The position numbers and the translations under genes were made by a program. Below are positions 1 to 8,163 of a stretch of 40,810 nt of DNA, one piece after another; the stretch's first letter is position 1; each line of letters starts with the position of its first letter. The DNA is taken from assembly GCA_025358615.1 (NCBI GenBank), contig JANYIY010000411.1:1-40810 (forward strand), written 5' to 3'. The notes under the pieces were generated by a model, which saw only the letters and a program-made list of their open reading frames with translations, was not told the DNA's origin and did not search any database. Origin of the DNA: Gammaproteobacteria bacterium (GTDB lineage Bacteria; Pseudomonadota; Gammaproteobacteria; Steroidobacterales; Steroidobacteraceae).

Positions 1-50
1 AATGCAGCAGCACGCGGACCCATCAGCGAGTGTAGGTAGCGCGGCCTCAT
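1..50 (-). CDS. Start of a further gene, cut by the window edge
   Basis: An ATG on the minus strand at 50 overlaps the TGA of the preceding flavoprotein gene in the common ATGA arrangement. The frame stays open to the edge and reads MRPRYLHSLMGPRAAA. Tight coupling implies the same operon. The visible residues are too few to identify it. In p-cresol dehydrogenase operons a cytochrome c subunit gene is often adjacent, so that is one guess, but nothing here shows it. Confidence 0.45.
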   Translation of the reverse strand, partial: MRPRYLHSLMGPRAAA

Positions 51-1694
51 GACTGCGTGCCTCGTAAGTGCTTCGGCCAAATATCGTAGCGACCGGGCGA
101 CAGTACGCCGTTGGGATCGATCGCGTCCTTGAGTGTTTCATGGAATCGACGTAACGCATGCTCATTGAAGGAATACACATCCATCACCGCCTTCTGAAAG
201 ACCGGTGCGGTGCGATACTCGCCCCATCCATGCTGGCCTCCGATCTCGATCAATTTCTTGAAGCCTTCTCGATAACGCTTGTTGGTGGCGGGATCCTCGG
301 TTACGGGGGTCGCCAGAATAAAAATGAAGGAACGTTCCCAGAAGCAAGCCGGCAGCGTGAATGTTCTAAACAACGGCATCCCTAGATCGCGCGCCGCCTC
401 GCTGAACACCCGGTTCGCCTCGATAATGGCCTCGCCGGTGCGCGGAATGATGGGCGAGAACCACATATGGCCCTTCGATGGCGTCGGGTTCCAGGGCGTG
501 CGCGCGCCGATCGAGAATACCCGCAGCGACGGAACGCCGAACTCCGGCTCATGGTACTGCTCTACCTTCGCAGGATCGAGCGGCAGCGATAGGCGGTCGA
601 CGATGCGAAATTTTGCCCCATCGATCTTGGCGAAATGCCGTTGCGCCGCCTGCCACTGCGCCTCGATCACTTCCATGGGCCCGTAGAAACTCAACCACAG
701 TTCCCAGTAGGCAATCCCCGCCTTGAGGCCATACGCCTCAAGTTCACTGGAATAGCCAAGTTTGACCTCACCCAGCAACTTCTTATGTTTCTCCGTCATC
801 GTCGGCGGCCCATTTTCAATTAACAGCTGAATCTGGCCGATCGGCGGATAACCGTTGAGCGGTGAGGCGATGTCCGGGAACCCCGAGGTGATTCGCGCGT
901 TCTCGAGATAGTTCAGCGTCTCGACCAGAGGTCTCCCGATAGTGAAACAGCGAGATGGTGCACCGCAGATATGCCTCAGGCTGCGGCATCAGCCAAAACC
1001 CCATCTTGGTGACGATGCCGAAATTCGATTGCGAGAAAATGCCGTCGATCCACGGCCCGCAGCCCGATTTGTACTGTTGCCAGGTCTTGGCATTCGGGAT
1101 CGCGCCCATGCCGGTGCGCAGCAGGTCGCCGTTCGGCAGGACCATCTCCATTCCGCAATGCGAATCAAAGTGATTGCGATAGTTCGCCGATGTATAGCCG
1201 CCGCCGCGATCGATGGCGTTGCCCAGGACGCTCCCCCAGCCGGGGTCGGGACAATCAATCCACACCTTGAGATTACGTTCCCGGATGTGGTGGTACAGAT
1301 CGAAATAGCTCACTCCGGGCTCGACCAAAGCGAACGCGTTCGCTTCGTTCACCTCCAAGATACGGTTCATGCGCTTCAGGTCGACCACGACGCAACCCGA
1401 ATAGGCGGGGGCTGAACCGCCGTATCCTAGGTTCTTGCCGGTCGAAATCGCATACAGCGGGATGCGATAGCGGTTCGCGGTACGCACAATCTGTTGCACC
1501 TCCTCCGTCGAGGATGGCGCCACCGCGGCAGAAGCGACCCGCTCCTCGGCCTCATGCAGGAAAGGCGAATACGCGTCGCGGTACAGGTCCACGTCCTCGT
1601 CGCTGGTGAACACCCACTCCTTACCCACGGCTTGCTCGAATTCGGCGAGCGCGCTCGAAAACTGCTTCTGAGTTACACCTGGCGGCAACTTCAT
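47..1694 (-). pseudogene. FAD-linked oxidase (4-cresol dehydrogenase / vanillyl-alcohol oxidase type), frameshifted
   Basis: Two minus-strand ORFs form one protein of about 550 residues, the usual size of the VAO/4-cresol dehydrogenase family, which oxidises para-alkyl phenols. The N-terminal part begins at ATG 1694 (MKLPPGV) behind a GGGAGAG ribosome site and carries the PCMH-type FAD-binding domain (ISTGKNLGYGG; DPGWGSVLGNAIDRGGGY). It runs through LFHYRE and then changes to unrelated residues. The other frame continues with PLVETLNYLENARITSG and YPPIGQIQLLIENG, and becomes the track ORF at 47-799, whose MTEKHK is an internal Met. The frame break is near 925-945. Four bases lie between the codons for YR and PLV, where I recall about nine in relatives, so a short deletion is likely. 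The enzyme should be inactive unless this is a sequencing error. Confidence 0.8.
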
Positions 1695-1719
1695 CGAGTT
1701 CTCTCCCTCATCCTTTTCA

Positions 1720-2328
1720 TCAGGCAATGACCCATGACACCAGGTCCGACTGCGTGGAGGTGCATGGATCTGTGTCAGCACCCGATACCAGGCAGGTGGA
1801 GCGCGGTCGGCCCCTGGCACGCTCGTAGGTGCTAAGTAGATCCATCACGCGCTCAGTCCATTCCTGATGATGGTTGAGCGCGGCGAAAGTCCGGCTCAGC
1901 ATGGGTTCGCTCGCCGTAACGCGATGGCTTGGCAGTCCAGCAACGGAGCGTCGATGGTCGATGCGAATCACCACGCGCCTCCAGTGGTCCTTCGCCAACT
2001 GCTCCAGACAGAATAGGCTGGAGGGTGTGGTCATGCCGGCGATCGCGCCGCCACCCGCCGCCCATCGGGGATGCAGCATGTCACGCCACAGCCGCGTGAC
2101 ATCTCCTTGAAATGCCACGATCTCGTTCCCGGACCGGTGCGCGGCCGCTGCAAAGGATCGGCACTCGGCATAGCGAGAATCGAACAGGACCTGGCCCAAG
2201 CGGATCGCTGCCCCGGGGTTTCCTACACCGGGGCCGGCCGCACCTTTGCAGGCCGCGGCGAAAACGCCGTCGGTGTGACCGCATACTGCGGCGGCAGCGC
2301 TGCCGAGACAGAATGTGCGGCGATCCAT
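1720..2328 (-). CDS. Tat-exported protein of unknown function
   Basis: 202 residues from ATG 2328. I prefer this start to 2346 because it puts a twin-arginine signal (MDRRTFCLG) directly at the N-terminus, followed by an Ala-rich hydrophobic stretch. No enzymatic motif is recognised in the mature part; it contains LFDSRYAECRSFA, FQGDVTRLW and a Cys in SSLFCLEQLA. It ends 25 bases before the start of the flavoprotein gene on the same strand, so the two are probably co-transcribed, and it may act with that enzyme in the periplasm. The assignment as a real gene is good; its function is unknown. Confidence 0.7.
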   Translation of the reverse strand: MDRRTFCLGSAAAAVCGHTDGVFAAACKGAAGPGVGNPGAAIRLGQVLFDSRYAECRSFAAAAHRSGNEIVAFQGDVTRLWRDMLHPRWAAGGGAIAGMTTPSSLFCLEQLAKDHWRRVVIRIDHRRSVAGLPSHRVTASEPMLSRTFAALNHHQEWTERVMDLLSTYERARGRPRSTCLVSGADTDPCTSTQSDLVSWVIA

Positions 2329-2447
2329 GACGCTCCGTTCGGACAATGAGTCCGCCGAATATAGGTATTTTTCACCGACAGAACTCGCACGACAGTGAAG
2401 TTAATTCATCGAGTCCTTGCTTGGGTCGCAAGAGCACAGCGCTCGAA

Positions 2448-2843
2448 TCATGCTGGCTGTCGCGCCGCGGCCCGACTCCAGGGAGTGAGAGCCGCAAGCA
2501 CCGCCGCGACGATGAACAGAGCGGGCACGTCTCCCAGCAGGTGACCATGATTTTCAGGTGCCTGCAGTGACTGAAAGGTCATGATGGCACCATGTACCAC
2601 GCTCGACCAGACCGTGAACCAGATCAGGCTGAGATTCTCGAGCGGGTTGCGCGCTGCAAGGATGAGGAATACACCGAGTGTCGCGTAGACGCCGACTATC
2701 ATCAACGGATAATGAGAATGCCCCGTGTGCCATGTCCATCCCGATGGCCAGACGACCATCAATAGATAGATTCCACCGATGAAGATTGCCCCTACCGCGA
2801 CTAGCGCGAGCCGTAGATACCGAAGCTGTTGTATATCGCCCAT
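2448..2843 (-). CDS. Small four-helix membrane protein (DUF6632-like)
   Basis: 131 residues with four hydrophobic segments at roughly 10-30, 45-62, 72-95 and 106-122, and a short polar tail. Segments are linked by VWPSGWTWHTGHSHYPLMIVG and carry the phrase GVYATLGVFLILAARNP, which I associate with the small inner-membrane family DUF6632; that assignment is from memory. A GGAAGGA ribosome site precedes the ATG at 2843. It starts 45 bases downstream of the methyltransferase gene on the same strand. Function unknown. Confidence 0.7.
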   Translation of the reverse strand: MGDIQQLRYLRLALVAVGAIFIGGIYLLMVVWPSGWTWHTGHSHYPLMIVGVYATLGVFLILAARNPLENLSLIWFTVWSSVVHGAIMTFQSLQAPENHGHLLGDVPALFIVAAVLAALTPWSRAAARQPA

Positions 2844-2888
2844 GTGACCATCCTTCCTGTGTTGCTGTTGTTTGGGTATCGGGCCGAA

Positions 2889-3719
2889 TCAGCGCCGGGT
2901 GATTACGATCTCAAGATATTCACTTGGAACGATCATGGTGCCGTCCGTCGCGCGATTGCACTTCGCGATCAGCGCCAGAAGATCCTGTTGCAGGGCGGCT
3001 TGCGCCGGTATGTCGAGTGCAGCGAATGCCTTGAGCACCGGGCCGTAGAACCCACCGAAGACCTCGATCCAATGCTGCGGCGAGCGATAGCGGAATACGA
3101 AGTGACGCTGCGCTGCTTCCACGGCGGCGGCGTGCGGTTGGAACAATTCGGTGATTCGCGCGCGGACACCCCATAGCGCAGGAGACTTGGCGCCGGGCGG
3201 AGGAGGCAAGTACTTGCCAATGGTTTTGAAGAGTTGGCCGATAAAGCTCTCGGGGGTCCAATTCGCAAGTCCGATCTTCCCGCCGCGCTTGCATACGCGC
3301 AGCATTTCGGCCGCCGCTCGCTCGTGATCCGGCGCAAATATGACGCCGAAGGTCGACACAACCACATCAAAGCACTCATCTTCGAACGGGAGCGCCTCAG
3401 CATCCGCCTCGCGGAATTCGATGTCCAGCCGCTCGGCCGCGGCCCGCTCGCGAGCCCGCTCGAGTAACGACGGCACATAGTCAGTAGCAATGACGCTGCA
3501 CCAGCGGCGGGCGGCCGCCAGTGAGACATTGCCATTGCCCGCGGCCACGTCGAGTACCCGCTCGTTGGAATGCAGATCGAGAGCCTCGCACAGTGATTCA
3601 CCCACGATCTGCAACGTCGTTCCGACGACGGAGTAATCGCCCGACGACCAGGCCGCTTGTTGCTTGCGTTTTAGGCCTGACAGGTCGACGGTATCGGTGG
3701 GTTTGACTACAGCGGACAT
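2889..3719 (-). CDS. Class I SAM-dependent methyltransferase
   Basis: 276 residues. Motif I of the Rossmann-fold methyltransferases is VLDVAAGNGN at 55-64; the acidic residue ending strand 2 is in VIATDY, motif II is in EADAEALPF, and the post-motif FDVVVSTFGVIFAP is present. This is the UbiE/COQ5-like Methyltransf_11 pattern. The C-terminal half is a substrate-specific cap (PPPPGAKSPALWGV) that does not reveal the substrate. An AGGAGA ribosome site lies just upstream of ATG 3719. The gene diverges from the XRE-STAND regulator across a 153-base spacer, so that regulator is a candidate controller. Confidence 0.88.
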   Translation of the reverse strand: MSAVVKPTDTVDLSGLKRKQQAAWSSGDYSVVGTTLQIVGESLCEALDLHSNERVLDVAAGNGNVSLAAARRWCSVIATDYVPSLLERARERAAAERLDIEFREADAEALPFEDECFDVVVSTFGVIFAPDHERAAAEMLRVCKRGGKIGLANWTPESFIGQLFKTIGKYLPPPPGAKSPALWGVRARITELFQPHAAAVEAAQRHFVFRYRSPQHWIEVFGGFYGPVLKAFAALDIPAQAALQQDLLALIAKCNRATDGTMIVPSEYLEIVITRR

Positions 3720-3872
3720 ATATCTTCTCCTGGAACGGGTTGGCTAGCTGATTCCTGAGCGCCATTTGGGTACAGGCGGTGGCCCAAGGGGTAGCGCAAA
3801 GCGGGACAAATGGCGGGACAATGGTCAGCGTATTCCCGGTAAACTTGCCGGTCTCGGCACGGGTGGGGCGGT
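3720..3872. promoter_or_regulatory. Divergent spacer with a tandem 12-bp repeat
   Basis: Intergenic region between the methyltransferase and the XRE-STAND regulator. It holds two adjacent near-identical 12-mers, GCGGGACAAATG (3801-3812) and GCGGGACAATGG (3813-3824), about one helical turn apart. An inverted partner of CAAATG, CATTTG, occurs some 40 bases upstream. The tandem spacing would suit an operator bound on one DNA face, possibly by the neighbouring regulator. No convincing -35/-10 pair was found. Confidence 0.35.
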
Positions 3873-6800
3873 ATGCGGGAATTGACGCAATCCTTTGGCT
3901 ATTGGTTGCGGCGCCGCCGAAAAGCGCTCGACCTTACGCAAGAGGGGCTTGCGGAACGCGTTAGTTGCTCCGGTTTCGCGATTAGAAAAATCGAAGCGGA
4001 TGAACGCAGACCGTCGTTACCGCTTGCCCATCGGCTGGCCGATGCGCTCGCCGTGCCGGCGCAGGAGCGGCGCGCATTTCTCGACGCCGCGCGCGCCGTT
4101 CGATCAGCGGCCCGGTTGCCGCTGGGCGAATCTCCGGCGGATGCCCCGCGCGAAGCGGCGATCTACGCCGATGGTGAAATGGCTGCCTTTGTCGGCCGCA
4201 GCAAGGAGTACGACGTGTTAGTCGAGCTCGTCGCCGGCCTCCGCGGCGGCAGCGGCAACACGGTGCTGATCGAGGGTGAGGCAGGGATCGGCAAGAGCCG
4301 CCTGATACGGGAGGTCGTGCGCTATGCCGAGTCCCTGGGATTGCACGCCATCGCGACCAATTGCTACGAGATCGAGCGCGCAATTCCCTATCAGCCCATC
4401 ATCAATCTGGTGATGCGTGCGCTTGAACGCACGTTGCCCTCCGCACTGAGCAAGCTGGCGCCCGTATCGCTTGCCGAACTGGCGGCGCTGGTTCCCGCGG
4501 TGGCGCAGCGGTTTCCACAATTGCCGGAACTGTCGCGGGATTTCCCGGAAGCGCGCCAGGCGCGATTGTCGCACGCCGTCGGGCAGCTGTTCGAAGTGGC
4601 GAGACACGGCCGCCACTCGATTCTGGTTGTCGATGATATCCAGTGGGCGGACGAGGCAAGCGCGCGCGTGCTTCATTACCTCGCTCAACACGTCGCCGAA
4701 CAACCCACGCTGATGATCTATGCTTATAGGGACGACGACCTTGCGAGCGACGATCGCCTCGCTTTACTGATCGAAAGCCTGCACCGCGAACTAGCTGCAC
4801 GGCGCCTGCCGCTGTCTCGATTACGCTTTGTCGATGCGAGCTCGCTGATCGGAGCATTCTACGGCTCCAAGCGGGAGACACCGTGGCTTGCGGCCCGTCT
4901 CTTTCAGGAGACGCAAGGAAATCCGTTCTTTCTTGTCTCGATATTGCAATCGCTGAGCGAGGGCGAGACGCAGATCGACGAGCGCGGCGCAAAAGGACCT
5001 GGCTTGTTGCCGGATGCCCTGCGTGCGGCAGTTCGTGTGCGCCTCTCCCACGTGCCAAAGAAGATCCGGCCAACCCTCGAAATTGCCGCGGTTCTTGGCC
5101 GGCGATTTGACTTCGATACCCTGCGTGAAGCGAGCAATGAACCCGAAGCGGACGCGCTCGATTCGATCGAGGCATTGGTGAAGCGCGGCTTCCTCAGGGA
5201 GGAAGCCGAAGACGGCATATACGACTTCAGTCACGACAAGGTGCGCGAGGTGGTTTACCGCGACATCGGCGGCGCCCGGCGTCGACGATTGCACCGCTGT
5301 GTGGCGGAAGCCCTCGAGCGTCGTGACGAAGGCGAGCCGCACGAACGCGATGCCCGCCTGTCGGAGCATTTTGAGCGTGCTCAAGAATGGTCCAAGGCGC
5401 TCAGGTATCTCGTTCTTACGGGCGAACGCTCGCTGGCATTGTTCGCAATGCGCGATGCGCTGCACTGGCTGGATCGTGCGATCGCACTATCCAAGGCTCA
5501 TCCCGAGGCCCTTGATTCGCGCCAACGGCTCGCGCTTTATGAGCGTCGTGGCGCAGCTCGCGCCCAGGCAGGACAGACCGAAGGGGCGGTGGCCGATATA
5601 CGCTATGTCATCGACAGTGCACGGGTGGCCGGTGAAAGCGAGAAGGCACGTGACGCGCTGATTCAGCTCGGCATGGCCTATCGACGCGCCGATCTGTACG
5701 AGGCGGCGACGACCTGTCTCAGCGAGGCATTGGCGGAAACCCGCAAATTACAAGATGAACGTCAGGCTGCCGGCATCCTGTATCACTTGGGGACCGTGGC
5801 TTGGAGCACCGGCGCGAACCAACAGGCAATCCCGGCTCATGAGGAAGCGGTATCCATTTGCGAAAGGCTTGGCCTCACGGACATCAACGCCGTACAGGCG
5901 TACCACGGACGTGGCGAAGCGTATTTTGCGAACGCGCAGCCCAAGGAGGCCATCGCATGCTTCGTTCGATCGCTGGAGCTCGCTCGCCAAATTGGCGACA
6001 AGGCCTATGAATCCGAGAATCTGATGATGATCGGGCACTCATGGGTGGGCGGCAAAGGACTTGGCGATTACGCCCGGGCGGTGAGTAATTTCGATGCCGC
6101 GTTGGAGATTGCCTATACCGCCGACCTGCAGTGGCACATGGGGCCAACGCTACTTGGGCTCGATCACGTACGCGCCTGTATGGGAAGTTACGGCGAAGCT
6201 TGGACAGGCATGCAGAAGACCATTCGCTGGCTCGAAGGTCTCAAGCAAGTTCGCTATCAACTCATCGCCTACGACTACGTCGGCGAATTATTGCTCGATC
6301 TGCACCTGAATGAACAAGCTGTCGAGCATATGGAACGCGGCCTCGCGCTGTCACGCGCCTCGGGCATCAATTTCTGGCGCACGGCATTGGAGGCGCATCT
6401 CACGGTCGCGCGAATGCGTCTTGGCAGAAATCCCGGCACTGCCGCGCTCGAGACGGTTCTCGCGCGCACGCGCGGCGCCGCCGAGCGCTATCTCATGATC
6501 CCATGCCTCGACGCTCTGGCGGAAGTTGCGCTGGCAGCGGGCGACTCACAGCGATGCCGGGAATTTGCCGGCGAACTGCTGATGCTGGCCGAATTGAGCG
6601 GCCTGCGCGAAGTGGCGGCTCGTGCTCGGCGCTGGCTCGGTGAGGTGTTTCTCGCAGAGGCCGCCCACAATGAGGCGCATGCCGAGTTGTCGCGCGCGGC
6701 GGCGTTGGCGCAAGGCGTCGGGCGGGTGCGGTTGCAGATGGACTTGGAACTTGCGCTTGCCAGAGCATCTGTGGTGTGCGAGCGGCAACAAGAGGCCCTT

Positions 6801-6887
6801 CTGCACGAGCGCAATGCCCGCGCGATTCGCGAGAGGATCGAGAGTAGTCTCGATTCGTCGGGGCTGGAGGCACGATTATCGCGCTAG
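3873..6887 (+). CDS. XRE-HTH / STAND ATPase / TPR transcriptional regulator
   Basis: 1004 residues. Residues 5-70 are an XRE-type helix-turn-helix (LRRRRKALDLTQEGLAERV, then IRKIEADERRPS). A STAND/AAA ATPase follows, with FVGRSKE at its start, Walker A GEAGIGKS at 135-142 and Walker B ILVVDDIQWADE at 249-260, then a winged-helix-like region. From about residue 490 to the end there are Ala/Leu-rich TPR-like helical pairs. Such proteins act as ATP-dependent switches: the TPR part senses a ligand or partner and the N-terminus binds DNA. The fusion of an XRE head to a MalT/AfsR-like body is well known, but its target here is unknown. The divergent methyltransferase operon and the downstream sugar locus are the nearest candidates. 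Confidence 0.88.
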   Translation: MRELTQSFGYWLRRRRKALDLTQEGLAERVSCSGFAIRKIEADERRPSLPLAHRLADALAVPAQERRAFLDAARAVRSAARLPLGESPADAPREAAIYADGEMAAFVGRSKEYDVLVELVAGLRGGSGNTVLIEGEAGIGKSRLIREVVRYAESLGLHAIATNCYEIERAIPYQPIINLVMRALERTLPSALSKLAPVSLAELAALVPAVAQRFPQLPELSRDFPEARQARLSHAVGQLFEVARHGRHSILVVDDIQWADEASARVLHYLAQHVAEQPTLMIYAYRDDDLASDDRLALLIESLHRELAARRLPLSRLRFVDASSLIGAFYGSKRETPWLAARLFQETQGNPFFLVSILQSLSEGETQIDERGAKGPGLLPDALRAAVRVRLSHVPKKIRPTLEIAAVLGRRFDFDTLREASNEPEADALDSIEALVKRGFLREEAEDGIYDFSHDKVREVVYRDIGGARRRRLHRCVAEALERRDEGEPHERDARLSEHFERAQEWSKALRYLVLTGERSLALFAMRDALHWLDRAIALSKAHPEALDSRQRLALYERRGAARAQAGQTEGAVADIRYVIDSARVAGESEKARDALIQLGMAYRRADLYEAATTCLSEALAETRKLQDERQAAGILYHLGTVAWSTGANQQAIPAHEEAVSICERLGLTDINAVQAYHGRGEAYFANAQPKEAIACFVRSLELARQIGDKAYESENLMMIGHSWVGGKGLGDYARAVSNFDAALEIAYTADLQWHMGPTLLGLDHVRACMGSYGEAWTGMQKTIRWLEGLKQVRYQLIAYDYVGELLLDLHLNEQAVEHMERGLALSRASGINFWRTALEAHLTVARMRLGRNPGTAALETVLARTRGAAERYLMIPCLDALAEVALAAGDSQRCREFAGELLMLAELSGLREVAARARRWLGEVFLAEAAHNEAHAELSRAAALAQGVGRVRLQMDLELALARASVVCERQQEALLHERNARAIRERIESSLDSSGLEARLSR

Positions 6888-6906
6888 TCTGGGTGTCGAA
6901 TCGTCC

Positions 6907-6941
6907 GGATCACATCGCCTTCCATGATCTGCATGTGATCC
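6907..6941. terminator. Inverted repeat between convergent genes
   Basis: GGATCACAT (6907-6915) and ATGTGATCC (6933-6941) form a perfect 9-bp stem around a 17-base loop, in the 56-base space between the ends of the regulator and the isomerase gene. There is no T-tract, so it is a weak terminator candidate; it may instead stabilise mRNA ends. Confidence 0.35.
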
Positions 6942-6943
6942 TG

Positions 6944-7849
6944 TCAGTTCATGGCGTGCAAGTAGGCGTACGCATGCCGAGCCGCCTCCACTTGGCTCAT
7001 ACGCGCGAACGGCCCTTCCTGTTCCACGAAGTAGTGCTGTAAGCCTGCCTTCGATGCGGCTGCGAATATCGGCTTGTAGTCGATGATGCCGTGGCCCAAT
7101 TCGGCTCCGGCAGGTTCGGTTTCCTTGCCGTCATTCGCACCTTTGCTGGGCGGCAAGAAGTCCTTGACGTGAATCATCGGAAAACGATTTGGATATTTCT
7201 TGAAATAGTCTACGGGGTTGCCGCCACCCAACACCATCCACCCGCAGTCGATCTCGAACTTCACCAGTTCCGGGTCGGTTTCGCGCAGCATGAGGTCGTA
7301 GCCGGTAGCGCCACCGCCTTGGTCGACCAGTTCACCATGGTGATTGTGATAGGCGTATTGAAGCCCGGCTTGCTTGGCCTGCTCGCCTATTTTATTGGCG
7401 AGTTCGGCTGATCGCTTTGCTTCCTCCAGAGTCATCGCCTGTGGTGCATTGACGAGCGGTGGACGCAAACTGGGGCGCAGATTGCCGCTGGTGGCGTAAT
7501 GTGCGCCCAGTGCGTGCGCATTCTCGAAGGTTGCGCCCAGATTGGCCATATCGAACTGCAGATGTGCGCTGGGACAGGCCAAGCCATTGTCATCGAGCAG
7601 CTTGCGAAATTCCTTCGCTGACAAATTACCGAAACCGGCCGTTTCTACTTCGGCAAAGCCGATGTCCTTGATGGCCTTGAGCGTGCCCGCCGGATTCTCC
7701 TTGATGCCGGCGTTGACCGCATAGAGCTGAATTCCCATGGGTTTGCCCAACGGATTGGAAAATGCGCGCGGCAACCAATTGGCTGCACAAATCACCGCAC
7801 TCAAGCCACCCGACCGGATGAGGAATCTTCTTCGGGACAATGATTTCAT
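6944..7849 (-). CDS. Tat-exported sugar phosphate isomerase/epimerase family protein
   Basis: 301 residues from ATG 7849; the longer track start lacks support, while this one begins with a clear Tat signal (SRRRFLIRSGG). The mature part is a xylose-isomerase-like TIM barrel. Candidate metal ligands are visible in order: Glu in AEVETAGFG, His in CPSAHLQF, His in YAYHNHHGE, Asp in FEIDCGWM, His in MIHVKDF and Glu in FVEQEGP. Members of this family act on keto-sugars, inositols and, in known pathways, on 3-keto-glycosides. Export suggests work in the periplasm next to the GMC dehydrogenase. It diverges from the operon beginning at 7939, consistent with shared control. Confidence 0.88.
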   Translation of the reverse strand: MKSLSRRRFLIRSGGLSAVICAANWLPRAFSNPLGKPMGIQLYAVNAGIKENPAGTLKAIKDIGFAEVETAGFGNLSAKEFRKLLDDNGLACPSAHLQFDMANLGATFENAHALGAHYATSGNLRPSLRPPLVNAPQAMTLEEAKRSAELANKIGEQAKQAGLQYAYHNHHGELVDQGGGATGYDLMLRETDPELVKFEIDCGWMVLGGGNPVDYFKKYPNRFPMIHVKDFLPPSKGANDGKETEPAGAELGHGIIDYKPIFAAASKAGLQHYFVEQEGPFARMSQVEAARHAYAYLHAMN

Positions 7850-7938
7850 GTTTGCTGCCTCCACCGTAGATGATAGCGATATTACATTTACGGAACCGAT
7901 ATAGACTAGCTGGATAACTATGTGGGGTCCTGCCGGAA
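7850..7938. promoter_or_regulatory. Divergent promoter region of the sugar locus
   Basis: The 89-base AT-richer spacer must hold promoters for both the exported isomerase and the keto-glycoside operon. Two copies of CGATAT (7877-7882 and 7897-7902) are 20 bp apart, two helical turns, which suits a regulator site. A TATAGA (7900-7905) could serve as a plus-strand -10, but no good -35 is seen. Weak evidence. Confidence 0.3.
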
Positions 7939-8163
7939 ATGGTGCAGTCTGCAAGCTATGACGCGATTGTGGTCGGCTCCGGGCATACGCTCGATACGTT
8001 GCCGGCCCACTATTTCCACATGATGAAGCCACTCGCGTTGCTCGGCTACTTCACGTCTGAGATCGGTTGTACGAAGGCGTTGCGCTACGTCGAGTCGCCG
8101 GGCCGCTTCGATCCCTGCACTACATGGACCCCGGGTGACCCGGCTTGGGCGTCGCATGCCTGA
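7939..8163 (+). pseudogene. Fusion remnant: GMC oxidoreductase N-terminus joined to small-subunit C-terminus
   Basis: 74 residues in one open frame. The first 15 (MVQSASYDAIVVGSG) match the start of a GMC dehydrogenase, including the beginning of the FAD-binding GxGxxG motif; compare NYDVIVVGSGAAGG in the intact GMC gene at 11807. The rest (MKPLALLGYFTSEIGC, ALRYVESPGRFDPC, PGDPAWA) matches the C-terminal end of the gluconate 2-dehydrogenase subunit 3 family as I know it. The order GMC then small subunit is the order of the intact pair downstream. The simplest reading is one deletion that removed most of both genes and kept the frame. Its TGA overlaps the ATG of the next gene, so translation of the scar may still couple to it. 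It cannot be an active enzyme. Confidence 0.75.

Noticed and set aside
47-799. The 250-aa ORF as an independent gene starting at MTEKHK
   Set aside because: Family sequence continues upstream of that Met in the same frame (IGQIQLLIENG, PLVETLNYLEN), so it is the second half of the frameshifted flavoprotein gene.
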